This document shows positions 5,654 through 12,742 of a stretch of 16,103 nucleotides of DNA, in pieces. The stretch covers positions 1 to 16,103 of the forward strand of contig JBKQRT010000403.1 in the NCBI GenBank assembly GCA_052143895.1, in the 5' to 3' direction. Position 1 is the stretch's first letter, and every line of letters begins with the position of its first letter. Below the pieces are notes generated by a model, which saw nothing but the letters and a program-made list of their open reading frames with translations, had not been told where the DNA came from and made no database searches. The stretch comes from Bog-756 sp052143895. Lineage in GTDB: Bacteria; Actinomycetota; Acidimicrobiia; Acidimicrobiales; RAAP-2. Both the position numbers and the translations under genes were made by a program.

Positions 5654-6007
5654 TTCGACCCGCCAGTGGTCGGTGCCGGGCGTGGCGCAGCTCACGTACA
5701 GGCGCCACGAGCCGTCGGGCAGCGCCACCAGGGCGGGCCGCTCGAGCGAGGCACAGTCGAACGACTCGCGGTCGAGAACCACCACCGTCTCGAACGTCAC
5801 GCCGTCGGCCGACCGGGCCACCACGTTGGCGTAGCCACGGCCGGTCCCGAGGGGGCGCCGCAGCCGGTAGGCCAGCCAGAAGGTCCCGTCATCGGACAGC
5901 ACCGCGCTCGGGCCGCCGGCCCAGTACCCGGGACCCTCATCCGGGGGTTCGACGACCACCTGGGCGGCGTCGGGTGACGGTACGGGGATCGGTTCGGTGC
6001 CGGGCAT
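5654..6007 (-). pseudogene. 5' fragment of a glycosidase-like (GH43/GH32-type) beta-propeller gene
   Basis: About 118 residues from ATG 6007 read MPGTEPIPVPSPDAAQVVVE, then YWAGGPSAVLSDDGTFWLAYRLRRP, GYANVVARSADGVTFETV and ERPALVALPDGSWRLYVSCATP. Alternation of 'S-D-D-G-x-x-W-L-A-Y-R' and 'P-D-G-S-W-R-L-Y-V-S' strands is characteristic of five-bladed propeller enzymes of the GH43/GH32 superfamily, which are normally 300 residues or more. After about residue 118 (HWRVEG, near 5653) the resemblance stops abruptly and neither other minus frame restores it, so this is a 3' truncation rather than a frameshift. The frame then runs on without a stop into TetR-like copy 2. GTG 6046 is an alternative start. 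It keeps a promoter candidate upstream, so the decay may be recent. The family call is from pattern only. Confidence 0.5.
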
Positions 6008-6067
6008 GATCTCTGGTGCCCCTCCACAGGTGACGTCCACCGCCACTCAGGGACACCGGGCCCTCAG

Positions 6068-6096
6068 AATCTACCGTCCTGCCGGACCGATGCGAA
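6068..6096 (-). promoter_or_regulatory. Promoter candidate for the glycosidase-like fragment
   Basis: On the minus strand TTCGCA (6096-6091), a 17-base spacer and TAGATT (6073-6068), each four of six or better, about 60 bases ahead of ATG 6007. It is divergent from the SDR promoter. Confidence 0.4.
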
Positions 6097-6146
6097 AGCC
6101 CTCGGGGCACCTAGGCCCCGGCTGTCCGGTGGCCCGTCGTGCGCCC

Positions 6147-6158
6147 TACAGTCTGGCC
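6147..6158 (+). promoter_or_regulatory. Leaderless-type -10 for the SDR at 6159
   Basis: TACAGT (6147-6152) lies six bases before the ATG, so transcription would begin at or next to the start codon, a common actinobacterial arrangement. No ribosome site is present, which agrees with a leaderless mRNA. No clear -35 is seen. Confidence 0.55.
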
Positions 6159-6914
6159 ATGGACCCCCACCGATTCCAGGGCCGCAACGTGCTCGTGACC
6201 GGAGCTGCCTCCGGGATCGGGCGGGCCACCGCCATCCGGTTGACCGGCGAGGGCGCGTCGGTCGTGGCGGTGGACCTCAACGCCGGCCTGCTGACCGAGC
6301 TCGAGGCCGAGCTCGCCGGGGGCCCGGGGTTCTGCAGCGCCCTGGTCGCCGATGTCAGCTCCGAGCCGGGCGTGGCCGCCCTGGTCGCCACCTCCGTCGA
6401 GCGGCTCGGCAGCCTCGACGTGGTGGTCAACGTGGCGGGCATCCTCTCGTTCTCCCACACCCACGAGCTCGCCCTCGACGAGTGGAACCGCCTCATCGCC
6501 GTCAACCTCACCGGCACGTTCCTGGTCTGCCGCGAGAGCCTGCCCCACCTGCTGGCCAGCCGCGGCAACATCGTCAACCTGGCCTCGACGGCGGCGCACA
6601 AGGGTCAGCCGTGGGCCACCGCCTACGTGGCGTCCAAAGGCGGCGTGCTCGCCCTCACCCGGGCCCTCGCCGTCGAGTACGCCGCCCAGGGCCTGCGGGC
6701 GAACAGCATCAGCCCCGGCGCCATCGACACTCCGATCACCGGGGCCTTCCAGCTCCCGGACGGGGCCGATCCCAAGCTCCTCCGCCGGGTCACCCCGCTC
6801 GGCCCGTTCGGCTCCCCCGAGGGGATCGCCGCGGCCATCGCCTACGTGGCGTCGGACGAGGCCTCCCACATGAACGGCGCCGACCTCCTCATCGACGGCG
6901 CCACGCTCGCCTGA
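6159..6914 (+). CDS. Short-chain dehydrogenase/reductase (classical SDR)
   Basis: 251 residues, the normal classical SDR length. Motifs: TGAASGIG (14-21) for the dinucleotide, Asp39 at the end of the second strand (VAVDL) favouring NAD(H), NVAG (91-94), Asn115 (VNLTG), and the catalytic set Ser143 (LASTAA), Tyr156 and Lys160 (YVASK), then SPGAIDTPI. The C-terminus NGADLLIDGATLA is the usual final strand. It would oxidise or reduce a hydroxyl/keto group on an unknown substrate in the cytoplasm. ATG 6159 is chosen because the Rossmann strand begins ten residues later and a leaderless -10 sits directly upstream; the open frame to 5997 is not protein-like. It is a single-gene unit, convergent with the SnoaL-like gene at only 12 bp. 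Confidence 0.88.
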   Translation: MDPHRFQGRNVLVTGAASGIGRATAIRLTGEGASVVAVDLNAGLLTELEAELAGGPGFCSALVADVSSEPGVAALVATSVERLGSLDVVVNVAGILSFSHTHELALDEWNRLIAVNLTGTFLVCRESLPHLLASRGNIVNLASTAAHKGQPWATAYVASKGGVLALTRALAVEYAAQGLRANSISPGAIDTPITGAFQLPDGADPKLLRRVTPLGPFGSPEGIAAAIAYVASDEASHMNGADLLIDGATLA

Positions 6915-6926
6915 GCGCGATGGGAC

Positions 6927-7418
6927 TCAACCGAGGGTCGAACGCCCGTCGGTGGCCCACCAGTCCGCCGTCAGCTTGAGGCCCGGGATCGAGGCGCGGG
7001 GCATCAGCTCCTCGTAGGTCCGGCGGTAGCCGGTGTGGGCGATGCACCAGGTGCCGTCCCGCTTCACGTAGCGGTCGACGTAGAACGCGGCGCCCTGCAC
7101 GTTGATGCCAAGGTCGGTGAGGATGACCACGTCCTCGAGGGCCCAGGTGCCGGTGGCCTCGTCCGGGCCGGTCAGGTCGATCTCGGGATGGTGGCACCGG
7201 TGGCTGCTGAGCATGGTGGTGGCCCCCATAGAGGTCCGGAGGAACTCCATGATGGCATCCCGACCCTCGAACTCGTAAAGCCCCCCGCCGTAGCGGGCGG
7301 TCGCCTCGGGGACGAAGCACGTCTCGATCTCGTCCCACAGCTTCTGGTCGAGGCACCGCAGGTAGCGGTACTTGAGCCGTTTGATCTGCTCGATCTCGAC
7401 CAGGTCCTCGGGTGTCAT
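6927..7418 (-). CDS. SnoaL-like (NTF2 family) protein, last gene of an operon
   Basis: 163 residues. LVEIEQIKRLKYRYLRCLDQKLWDEIETCF is the classic SnoaL_4 opening found in actinobacterial steroid, terpenoid and aromatic catabolic clusters. It is followed by ARYGGGLYEFEGRDAIMEFLRTSM, then SSHRCHHPEIDLTGPDEATGTWALEDVV and GAAFYVDRYVKRDGTWCIAHTGYRRTYEEL. Such proteins often act as dehydratases, cyclases or isomerases. The His-rich SSHRCHHPEI strand lines the pocket region in this subfamily and is a reasonable catalytic candidate (inference). ATG 7418 has GAGGAG six bases upstream. It follows the DapB-like gene by 51 bp on the same strand, with a hairpin between them. The substrate is unknown. 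Confidence 0.8.
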   Translation of the reverse strand: MTPEDLVEIEQIKRLKYRYLRCLDQKLWDEIETCFVPEATARYGGGLYEFEGRDAIMEFLRTSMGATTMLSSHRCHHPEIDLTGPDEATGTWALEDVVILTDLGINVQGAAFYVDRYVKRDGTWCIAHTGYRRTYEELMPRASIPGLKLTADWWATDGRSTLG

Positions 7419-7438
7419 TGGCTGCTCCTCGGTGTCCG

Positions 7439-7460
7439 GCCCGGCAGGTGGCCGCCGGGC
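7439..7460 (-). other. Intra-operon hairpin
   Basis: GCCCGGC (7439-7445) pairs with GCCGGGC (7454-7460), a 7-bp stem with an 8-base loop. It lies in the 51-bp gap between the DapB-like and SnoaL-like genes, where it could be an attenuator or an mRNA stabiliser. Confidence 0.35.
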
Positions 7461-7469
7461 ACATCTCGG

Positions 7470-8549
7470 CTAACGGATAGTGCCCACGCCGGGGATCAGC
7501 GGCAGGTCGAGGGCGGTCACCCATCCCGGCGGCAGGTCGTTGACGGCGGGCACGGCGTTGAGGGCCCGCAAGCCGGTGGCCAGGCAGCCGGCGGCGGCGG
7601 CGTCGCGGCCGCTGCCGTCCGAGAACCGGAAGGCCGTCTCCTGGGTGATGGACGGCGACCCCTCGATCTCGACGCGGTAGACGTCGTCCCGGTTGCCGCG
7701 CGGCCAGTCCGGGGCGGCGTCGTTCCCGACCCGGTTCACGTGCTCGAGGCAGATGCGGGCGGCGCCACGGTAGATCCCGTTGATCGTGAAGCGGATGGCG
7801 GCCACCTCGCCGGCACGGATGGTGCCCTTGGCGGTGGTGATCGGGGTGTCGGTGACCCACTTCTCCCACGTCGTCGTGATCTCGTCGAGCTCGACGCCGA
7901 CGGCGTGGGCCATCATCGGGACGGTCGCCCCCCACGACATCACCAGGATGTCGGTGTGCTCCAGCAGGGGCACGAACTCCGGCGGTCGCCCGATGCCCAT
8001 CTCCTCCTCGTAGTCGCCCTCGTAGTTGATGTAGTCGAGGATCTCGAGGGCGCGGACCTGGCGGACCTCCCCGCATAGTCCCATGAGTGTCATGGGAAAG
8101 AGGTCGTTGGCGAACCCGGGGTCGATGCCGGTGGTGAAACAAGACGAGCCGCCTGCCTCGCACGCCTCGGTGATGGGGTCGATCCACGAGGCCGGGTTGA
8201 GGGACATCGACGGCCACACCCACGGGGTCATGGCCGTCGAGCACACGTCGACGCCGGCGCGGAGGAACGTCCCCATGTCCCGGATGTTGTCGGCGGCGTG
8301 GGCGGCGGTGGGACCGAAGTGGACCAGGGCGTCGGGCCGCAGGGCGACCAGCTCGTCGATGTCGTCTGTGGCGGCCAGCCCGACCGGGTCGAGACCGCAG
8401 ATCTCCCCGACGTCCCTTCCCACCTTGCCGGGAGCGCTGACCCCGACACCGACCAGCTCGAAGGCCGGGTGCCGCAGGACCTCGGGGATCACCATCTTGC
8501 CGACGAAGCCGGTGCCCCACACGACCACGCGCTTCGGCGCCACCGTCAT
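7470..8549 (-). CDS. DapB-like NAD(P)H-dependent oxidoreductase (amine dehydrogenase type)
   Basis: 359 residues. The N-terminus VVVWGTGFVGKMVIPEVLRHP has the Rossmann GxGxxG-like motif G12-T-G14-F-V-G17. It is followed by FELVGVGVSAPGKVGRDVGEICG and RPDALVHFGPTAAHAADNIRDMGTFL. This is the fold of dihydrodipicolinate reductase and of the 2,4-diaminopentanoate-dehydrogenase-like family, whose members are about 340-360 residues. STAMTPWVWPS and FTTGIDPGFANDLFPM are typical of that family. The ATG at 8549 overlaps the stop of the upstream SDR (ATGA), indicating translational coupling; longer in-frame starts would lie inside that SDR. In actinobacteria this family often sits with SDRs and SnoaL-like proteins, as here, and its natural substrates there are mostly unknown. 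Confidence 0.78.
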   Translation of the reverse strand: MTVAPKRVVVWGTGFVGKMVIPEVLRHPAFELVGVGVSAPGKVGRDVGEICGLDPVGLAATDDIDELVALRPDALVHFGPTAAHAADNIRDMGTFLRAGVDVCSTAMTPWVWPSMSLNPASWIDPITEACEAGGSSCFTTGIDPGFANDLFPMTLMGLCGEVRQVRALEILDYINYEGDYEEEMGIGRPPEFVPLLEHTDILVMSWGATVPMMAHAVGVELDEITTTWEKWVTDTPITTAKGTIRAGEVAAIRFTINGIYRGAARICLEHVNRVGNDAAPDWPRGNRDDVYRVEIEGSPSITQETAFRFSDGSGRDAAAAGCLATGLRALNAVPAVNDLPPGWVTALDLPLIPGVGTIR

Positions 8550-9325
8550 CGCATCATCTCGCCGGAGTTGACCATCAGGCACTGGCCGGTGACGGCCTTG
8601 GCATGGTCGGAGGCGAAGAAGGCGGCCACGTCGGCCACCTCGCCGTCCTCGGTCATGCGCCGGAGCGGGAACCTGCCCACGATGCCCTCGAGGACCTCCT
8701 CGCGCGTGGTGCCACGGCTCTCGGCCGTGCCGTCCACGTACATCTGCACATTCGGGCCCCACATCCACGATGGCACGACCATGTTGCAGCGGATGTTGTC
8801 CGGGCCGAGCTCATCGCAAAGGTAGTACATGGCCGAGAGCAGGGCCGCCTTCGACGCCGCGTACCCGCTCTGGGGCAGCGCCGGCTGGAACATCGACTGG
8901 GAACCGATGAGGACCACCGAGCCGCCCCCGCCCGCCTTCATCGCCCGGGCCACCGGGCGGATGACGGTCAGGGCACCGAGCACGTTGGTCTCGAACGCCT
9001 TCCGCCACGCCTCGAACTTGAGGTCGTAGAGGCCGCCCCAGACGTTCTCGTAGGCCGCCACCTGGATGAGGGCGTCCACCGAGCCGAACCGGCCGAGGGC
9101 GTGCTGGACGAGCGACTCGCAGGACTCCTCCACGGTGATGTCGGTCACCTCGTAGGCGACGTGCTCACCGCTCGCGTCGAGCTCGGCGGCCGTCGACGCA
9201 AGTGCGTCGGCCGTGCGAGCGGCCAGCATCACGTTGGCCCCGTCACGCAGCGCGCTGGCCGCACACTCCCGGCCCAGTCCCGCGCCGACGCCGGTCACCA
9301 CTACCGTCTTCCCTGTGAGGATCAT
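8546..9325 (-). CDS. Short-chain dehydrogenase/reductase, first gene of an operon
   Basis: 259 residues. TGVGAGLG (11-18) is the dinucleotide motif, and Arg37 (LAART) suggests NADP(H). The catalytic set is Ser142 (GSQS), Tyr155 and Lys159 (SGYAASK), with Asn114 (ETNVLG). The usual NNAG motif is replaced by IQVAAYE (87-93), which is uncommon but occurs in some SDR subgroups. The end of the protein (TGQCLMVNSGEMMR) is canonical. ATG 9325 directly follows an AGAAGGGG run, so the ribosome site is very close to the start. It is the first gene of an SDR, DapB-like, SnoaL-like operon with 4-bp overlap to the second gene, divergent from the sulfatase. It likely works with its partners on a shared intermediate. 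Confidence 0.85.
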   Translation of the reverse strand: MILTGKTVVVTGVGAGLGRECAASALRDGANVMLAARTADALASTAAELDASGEHVAYEVTDITVEESCESLVQHALGRFGSVDALIQVAAYENVWGGLYDLKFEAWRKAFETNVLGALTVIRPVARAMKAGGGGSVVLIGSQSMFQPALPQSGYAASKAALLSAMYYLCDELGPDNIRCNMVVPSWMWGPNVQMYVDGTAESRGTTREEVLEGIVGRFPLRRMTEDGEVADVAAFFASDHAKAVTGQCLMVNSGEMMR

Positions 9326-9405
9326 CCCCTTCTTCTAGCAGGGCCGGTCCCACCGGGACGAGACGCTCCTGGCCGGGAGGGCGCATCGGGGGACGTCCCC
9401 ACACG

Positions 9406-9434
9406 TCGACAGGGCTGCCGACCGACAGTACCGT
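9406..9434 (+). promoter_or_regulatory. Promoter of the sulfatase gene
   Basis: TCGACA (9406-9411, five of six) and TACCGT (9429-9434, TANNNT type) with a 17-base spacer, the best promoter match in the window. The expected mRNA start near 9441 gives a ~40-base leader containing GAGG about eight bases before ATG 9481. The near-palindrome GACAGTACCGTC (9424-9435) covers the -10 and may be an operator. Confidence 0.6.
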
Positions 9435-9480
9435 CAGTGGAGATGCCACAACTCTCTCGAACCAGCAGCGAGGCGCGACC

Positions 9481-11739
9481 ATGACCAGCTACGAGCCCTT
9501 CGGCGGTGTGATCGGACGGACCCAGGCGGAGTCGACCCCCTGGTGGCCGGAGCCGCCCCACCCGGGCGACGATGCGCCCAACGTGGTGCTCATCCTCCTC
9601 GACGACACGGGCTTCTCCCACTTCGGGTGCTACGGATCGGACCTCACCACCCCGTCGATCGACGCCCTGGCCGCCAGGGGCCTCCGCTACACGAACTTCC
9701 ACGTCACGCCGTTGTGCTCGCCCACACGGGCGTCGCTCCTCACCGGCCGGAACCATCACACGGTCGGCATGCGGTCGATCTCCAACTTCGACAGCGGGTA
9801 CCCGCACATGCGCGGACACGTCACCAATCATGCGGCCACAGCGGCAGAGGTGCTCCGCGACGAGGGCTATGCCACCTTCGCCATAGGCAAGTGGCACCTC
9901 TGTGCCATGGAGAACGCCTCGGCGGCCGGTCCCTACGACCAGTGGCCGTGCCAACGGGGCTTCGACCGCTTCTACGGCTTCCTCGAGGGCGAGACCGACC
10001 AGTTCCACCCCGAGCTGGTCTACGACAACCATGTCGTCGAGCCGCCGGCCAGCCCCGAGGAGGGCTACCACTTGAGCGAGGACCTGGTCGACCACGCCAT
10101 CAGCTTCATCCACGACACCACGTCGATCCGGCCCGACCGCCCCTTCTTCACCTATCTGGCCTTCGGCGCCATGCACGCCCCGCACCAGGCGCCGGCGTCC
10201 TACCTCGAGAAGTACCGCGGTCGGTTCGACGACGGGTGGGACGCGGCCCGCGACCGGTGGTACGCCCGCCAGCTCGAGACGGGGCTGCTTCCCCCCGGCA
10301 CCGAGCTGGCCCCGCGGAACCCGGGCGTCGAGGACTGGGACTCCCTCGGCGACAACCAACGCCGCCTGGCCGCCCGCCTCCAGGAGGCCTTCGCCGCCTA
10401 CCTCGAGCACACCGACGCCCAGATCGGCCGCCTCGTCGCCGACCTCGAGGCCCTCGGCGAACTGGACAACACCTTGTTCCTCCTGCTGTCGGACAACGGC
10501 GCCAGCCAGGAGGGCGGTCCGTTCGGGGTCATGCACGAGATGAAGTACTTCAACTTTCTGGTGGAGTCGCCCGACGAGGCCGTCGAGCGCATCGACGACA
10601 TCGGTGGGCCGCACAGCCACGCCAACTACCCGTGGGGCTGGGCCCAGGCCGGGAACACCCCCTTCAAGTGGTACAAGCAGAACACCCACGAGGGCGGGGT
10701 CCACGTCCCGCTCATCGTGCACTGGCCCGATCGGATCGGCGACGGCGGGTCGCTGCGCGACCACTTCCACCACGTGAACGACATCGTCCCCACCATCTAC
10801 GACGCCCTCGGGGTCGAGGCTCCGGCCGTCTACCGGGGGTTCGAGCAGCTCCCGATCTCGGGGGTCTCGATGCGGTACACCTTCGACGGGCCCGACGAGC
10901 CGTCGCGCAAGGGCGTGCAGTACTACGAGATGATGGGCCACCGCGGCATCTACGTCGACGGGTGGAAGGCGGTCACCCGGCACCAGCCGGGCGTGTCGTT
11001 CGACGACGACGTCTGGGAGCTCTACCACCTGTCCGAGGACCGTTCCGAGTGCCACGACCTCGCCGCCGGACTGCCGGACAAGCTCGAGGAGCTGGTCGCG
11101 CTGTGGTGGCAGGAGGCCGAGGCCCAGGGGGTCCTGCCGCTGGACGACCGGACCATCGAGCTGTTCTTCACCCGGTACCGCGACCGCTCGCCCCACCCCA
11201 CCTCCCGCACCTACTCGTACTTCCCCCCGATGTCGCCGTTGCCGGCCCAGGTGGCGCCGTCGCTGGGGGGGCGAGGCTGGGAGATGTCGGCCACCGTCGA
11301 GCGGGCCGTCGGGGACGAGGGCGTGCTCTACGCCTCGGGGACCGCGAACTCCGGGGTCAGCCTCTTCGTCCAGGACGAGCGGCTGGTGTTCGACTACAAC
11401 TGCTTCGGCGACCACCACGTGGTGGTGTCCGACGTACCGGTGCCGGCGGAGCCGTCGGTCGTCGGCGTGCGGTTCCGCCGCGAGGGCAAGGGCGGCGAGG
11501 CGACCCTCCTCGTCGACGGCTCGCCGTGCGGTGCCCTGACCATCCCCTTCGCCATGACCATGATCTCGAGCGTGGGCCCGAGCATCGGCTACGACCACGG
11601 CTCGCCGGTGAGCGAGCGCTACGTCGGGCACTTCCCCTTCCAGGGGCGGCTCCGCCGGCTCGACGTCGCCCTGGCCGGTGCCCCGGCCGAGCGGGGCCGG
11701 GCCGAGGCCGAGGAACGCGCCGCCATGTCCCGCCAGTAG
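9481..11739 (+). CDS. Type I (formylglycine) arylsulfatase with C-terminal lectin-like domain
   Basis: 752 residues. The sulfatase signature CSPTR (79-83) follows NVVLILLDDTGFSHFGCYG, in which Asp41-Asp42 are metal ligands. Cys79 would be converted to formylglycine by a maturation enzyme. The second signature GYATFAIGKWHL (129-140) supplies Lys137 and His139. MHAPH (231-235) and SDNGAS (337-342) complete the calcium and sulfate site, and Lys397 (FKWYKQ) is a further candidate. Residues about 575-735 (RGWEMSATVERA, GVSLFVQDERLVFDYN, EATLLVDG, FQGRLRRLDVAL) look like a concanavalin/LamG-type sandwich found in the long ~780-residue arylsulfatases of actinobacteria. There is no signal peptide, so it is probably cytoplasmic and acts on an imported sulfate ester. 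ATG 9481 is supported by GAGG at about eight bases. It is divergent from an SDR operon and convergent with a mycofactocin-type SDR. The substrate is unknown. Confidence 0.92.
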   Translation: MTSYEPFGGVIGRTQAESTPWWPEPPHPGDDAPNVVLILLDDTGFSHFGCYGSDLTTPSIDALAARGLRYTNFHVTPLCSPTRASLLTGRNHHTVGMRSISNFDSGYPHMRGHVTNHAATAAEVLRDEGYATFAIGKWHLCAMENASAAGPYDQWPCQRGFDRFYGFLEGETDQFHPELVYDNHVVEPPASPEEGYHLSEDLVDHAISFIHDTTSIRPDRPFFTYLAFGAMHAPHQAPASYLEKYRGRFDDGWDAARDRWYARQLETGLLPPGTELAPRNPGVEDWDSLGDNQRRLAARLQEAFAAYLEHTDAQIGRLVADLEALGELDNTLFLLLSDNGASQEGGPFGVMHEMKYFNFLVESPDEAVERIDDIGGPHSHANYPWGWAQAGNTPFKWYKQNTHEGGVHVPLIVHWPDRIGDGGSLRDHFHHVNDIVPTIYDALGVEAPAVYRGFEQLPISGVSMRYTFDGPDEPSRKGVQYYEMMGHRGIYVDGWKAVTRHQPGVSFDDDVWELYHLSEDRSECHDLAAGLPDKLEELVALWWQEAEAQGVLPLDDRTIELFFTRYRDRSPHPTSRTYSYFPPMSPLPAQVAPSLGGRGWEMSATVERAVGDEGVLYASGTANSGVSLFVQDERLVFDYNCFGDHHVVVSDVPVPAEPSVVGVRFRREGKGGEATLLVDGSPCGALTIPFAMTMISSVGPSIGYDHGSPVSERYVGHFPFQGRLRRLDVALAGAPAERGRAEAEERAAMSRQ

Positions 11740-11750
11740 CGACCGGCTCT

Positions 11751-11776
11751 GGCGGTGAACCTCAGGCGGTGAACCT
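11751..11776. repeat. 12-bp direct repeat at the end of the mycofactocin-type SDR
   Basis: GGCGGTGAACCT occurs at 11751-11762 and again at 11765-11776, two bases apart. The second copy encodes the last residues of the SDR and the first lies just past its stop. It looks like a 14-bp tandem duplication from replication slippage. Confidence 0.7.
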
Positions 11777-12634
11777 GGCCGAGGCGCCGGCGTCCACGTC
11801 GATGACCGAGCCGGTGATGTGCCGCGCCGACTCCGACGCCAGGAAGACCACGGCGGCGGTGATCTCCTCGGGCTCGAGCCACGGGACCGGCTGCACGTGC
11901 AGGGCGGCGAAGCCCTCGACCACGTCCTCCCGCCCGGGATGGTCGAGGTCGGGCCGCATCAGCCCGTACAGGAGGTCGTTGTGGATCATGGGGGTCGACA
12001 CGTTTCCCGGGGCCACGACGTTCGCGGTGATGCCGAAGGCTGCGAGCTCGTAGGCCACCGACTTGCAGAGACCGATCACCCCCCACTTGGAGGCCACGTA
12101 GGCGGGGATGCCCGGGTTCGACGAGCGCCCCATGATCGACGAGATGCCGATGATCCGTCCCCACCGCCGCCGGCGCATGTGGGGGGCGGTGGCCCGTATG
12201 GCGTTGAACACCCCGGTGAGGTTGGTGTCCAGGGTCTCGCCCCACTGGTCGGCGTCCATCGTGCAGATCGACCCCATGACCGACACGCCGGCGTTGGCCA
12301 CCAGCACGTCGGCGGAGCCGAGCTCGTCCACGGCGCCGTCGACGAAGGCCACCACGGCGTCGAGGTCGCGAACGTCGGTGAGCGCCGAGTAGCACCGACG
12401 CCTCTGCTGCTCCACCAGGCGCACCGTCTCGGCCAGGTCGTCCGCCGTGGCCAGCGGGTAGCCAACGCTGCCGAGGTCGTGGCCGAGGTCGCACACGGCC
12501 ACGTCCGCCCCCAGGCGGGCGAACTCGACCGCATGGCTGCGGCCCTGACCCCGCGCCCCACCGGTGATCACCACCACCCGGCCGGCGAACGGCTGCGTCC
12601 CGGCGGGATCCGACTCGTCGCTGCGGGTGTTCAT
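11762..12634 (-). CDS. Mycofactocin-coupled SDR family oxidoreductase
   Basis: 290 residues, longer than classical SDRs as expected for this subfamily. TGGARGQG followed by RSHAVEFA (24-38) is the hallmark of mycofactocin-coupled SDRs. So is the inserted YPLATADDLAETVRLVEQQ (59-77), which replaces the short loop of ordinary SDRs and is thought to keep NAD tightly bound. NAG (114-116), Ser166, Tyr179 and Lys183 are the fold and catalytic residues, and STPMIHND matches the family C-terminal region. Known of the family: the bound NADH is reoxidised by mycofactocin instead of dissociating, in alcohol oxidation. ATG 12634 has GGAGG about five bases upstream. No mycofactocin biosynthesis gene is in the window. 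It is convergent with the sulfatase, 22 bp apart, and may oxidise an alcohol released by it (inference). Confidence 0.88.
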   Translation of the reverse strand: MNTRSDESDPAGTQPFAGRVVVITGGARGQGRSHAVEFARLGADVAVCDLGHDLGSVGYPLATADDLAETVRLVEQQRRRCYSALTDVRDLDAVVAFVDGAVDELGSADVLVANAGVSVMGSICTMDADQWGETLDTNLTGVFNAIRATAPHMRRRRWGRIIGISSIMGRSSNPGIPAYVASKWGVIGLCKSVAYELAAFGITANVVAPGNVSTPMIHNDLLYGLMRPDLDHPGREDVVEGFAALHVQPVPWLEPEEITAAVVFLASESARHITGSVIDVDAGASARFTA

Positions 12635-12702
12635 CGGACCTCCGTCCTGGTTCGTGGCGGGCGGGCCACCCGACCGCCGGACGATCCTAGGCCGGGGGGC
12701 CG

Positions 12703-12738
12703 GCCTGACGGCGCCTCCGACCAGCCGCGCCGTCAGGC
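12703..12738. terminator. 12-bp hairpin after the PaaX-family gene
   Basis: Positions 12703-12714 pair perfectly with 12727-12738 around a 12-base loop (arms GCCTGACGGCGC and its complement). On the minus strand it starts four bases after the PaaX-family stop, so it is a likely terminator separating it from the downstream SDR, which therefore has its own promoter in 12635-12702. A weak -10, TAGGAT (12689-12684), is seen there. Confidence 0.6.
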
Positions 12739-12742
12739 GTCG

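Noticed and set aside
4415..5977. 520-codon plus-strand frame opposite the TetR-like genes
   Set aside because: Antisense shadow with a low-complexity product; the opposite strand has clear paralogous proteins.
6889..8520. 543-codon minus frame across the DapB-like and SnoaL-like genes
   Set aside because: Shadow frame; the two real genes in the other frames carry clear family motifs.
9322..11631. 769-codon minus-strand frame opposite the sulfatase
   Set aside because: Antisense shadow from extreme third-position GC; the plus strand has all the sulfatase catalytic motifs.
9543..12053. 836-codon plus-strand frame overlapping the sulfatase
   Set aside because: Arg/Pro/Gly-rich shadow that also crosses into the convergent SDR gene.
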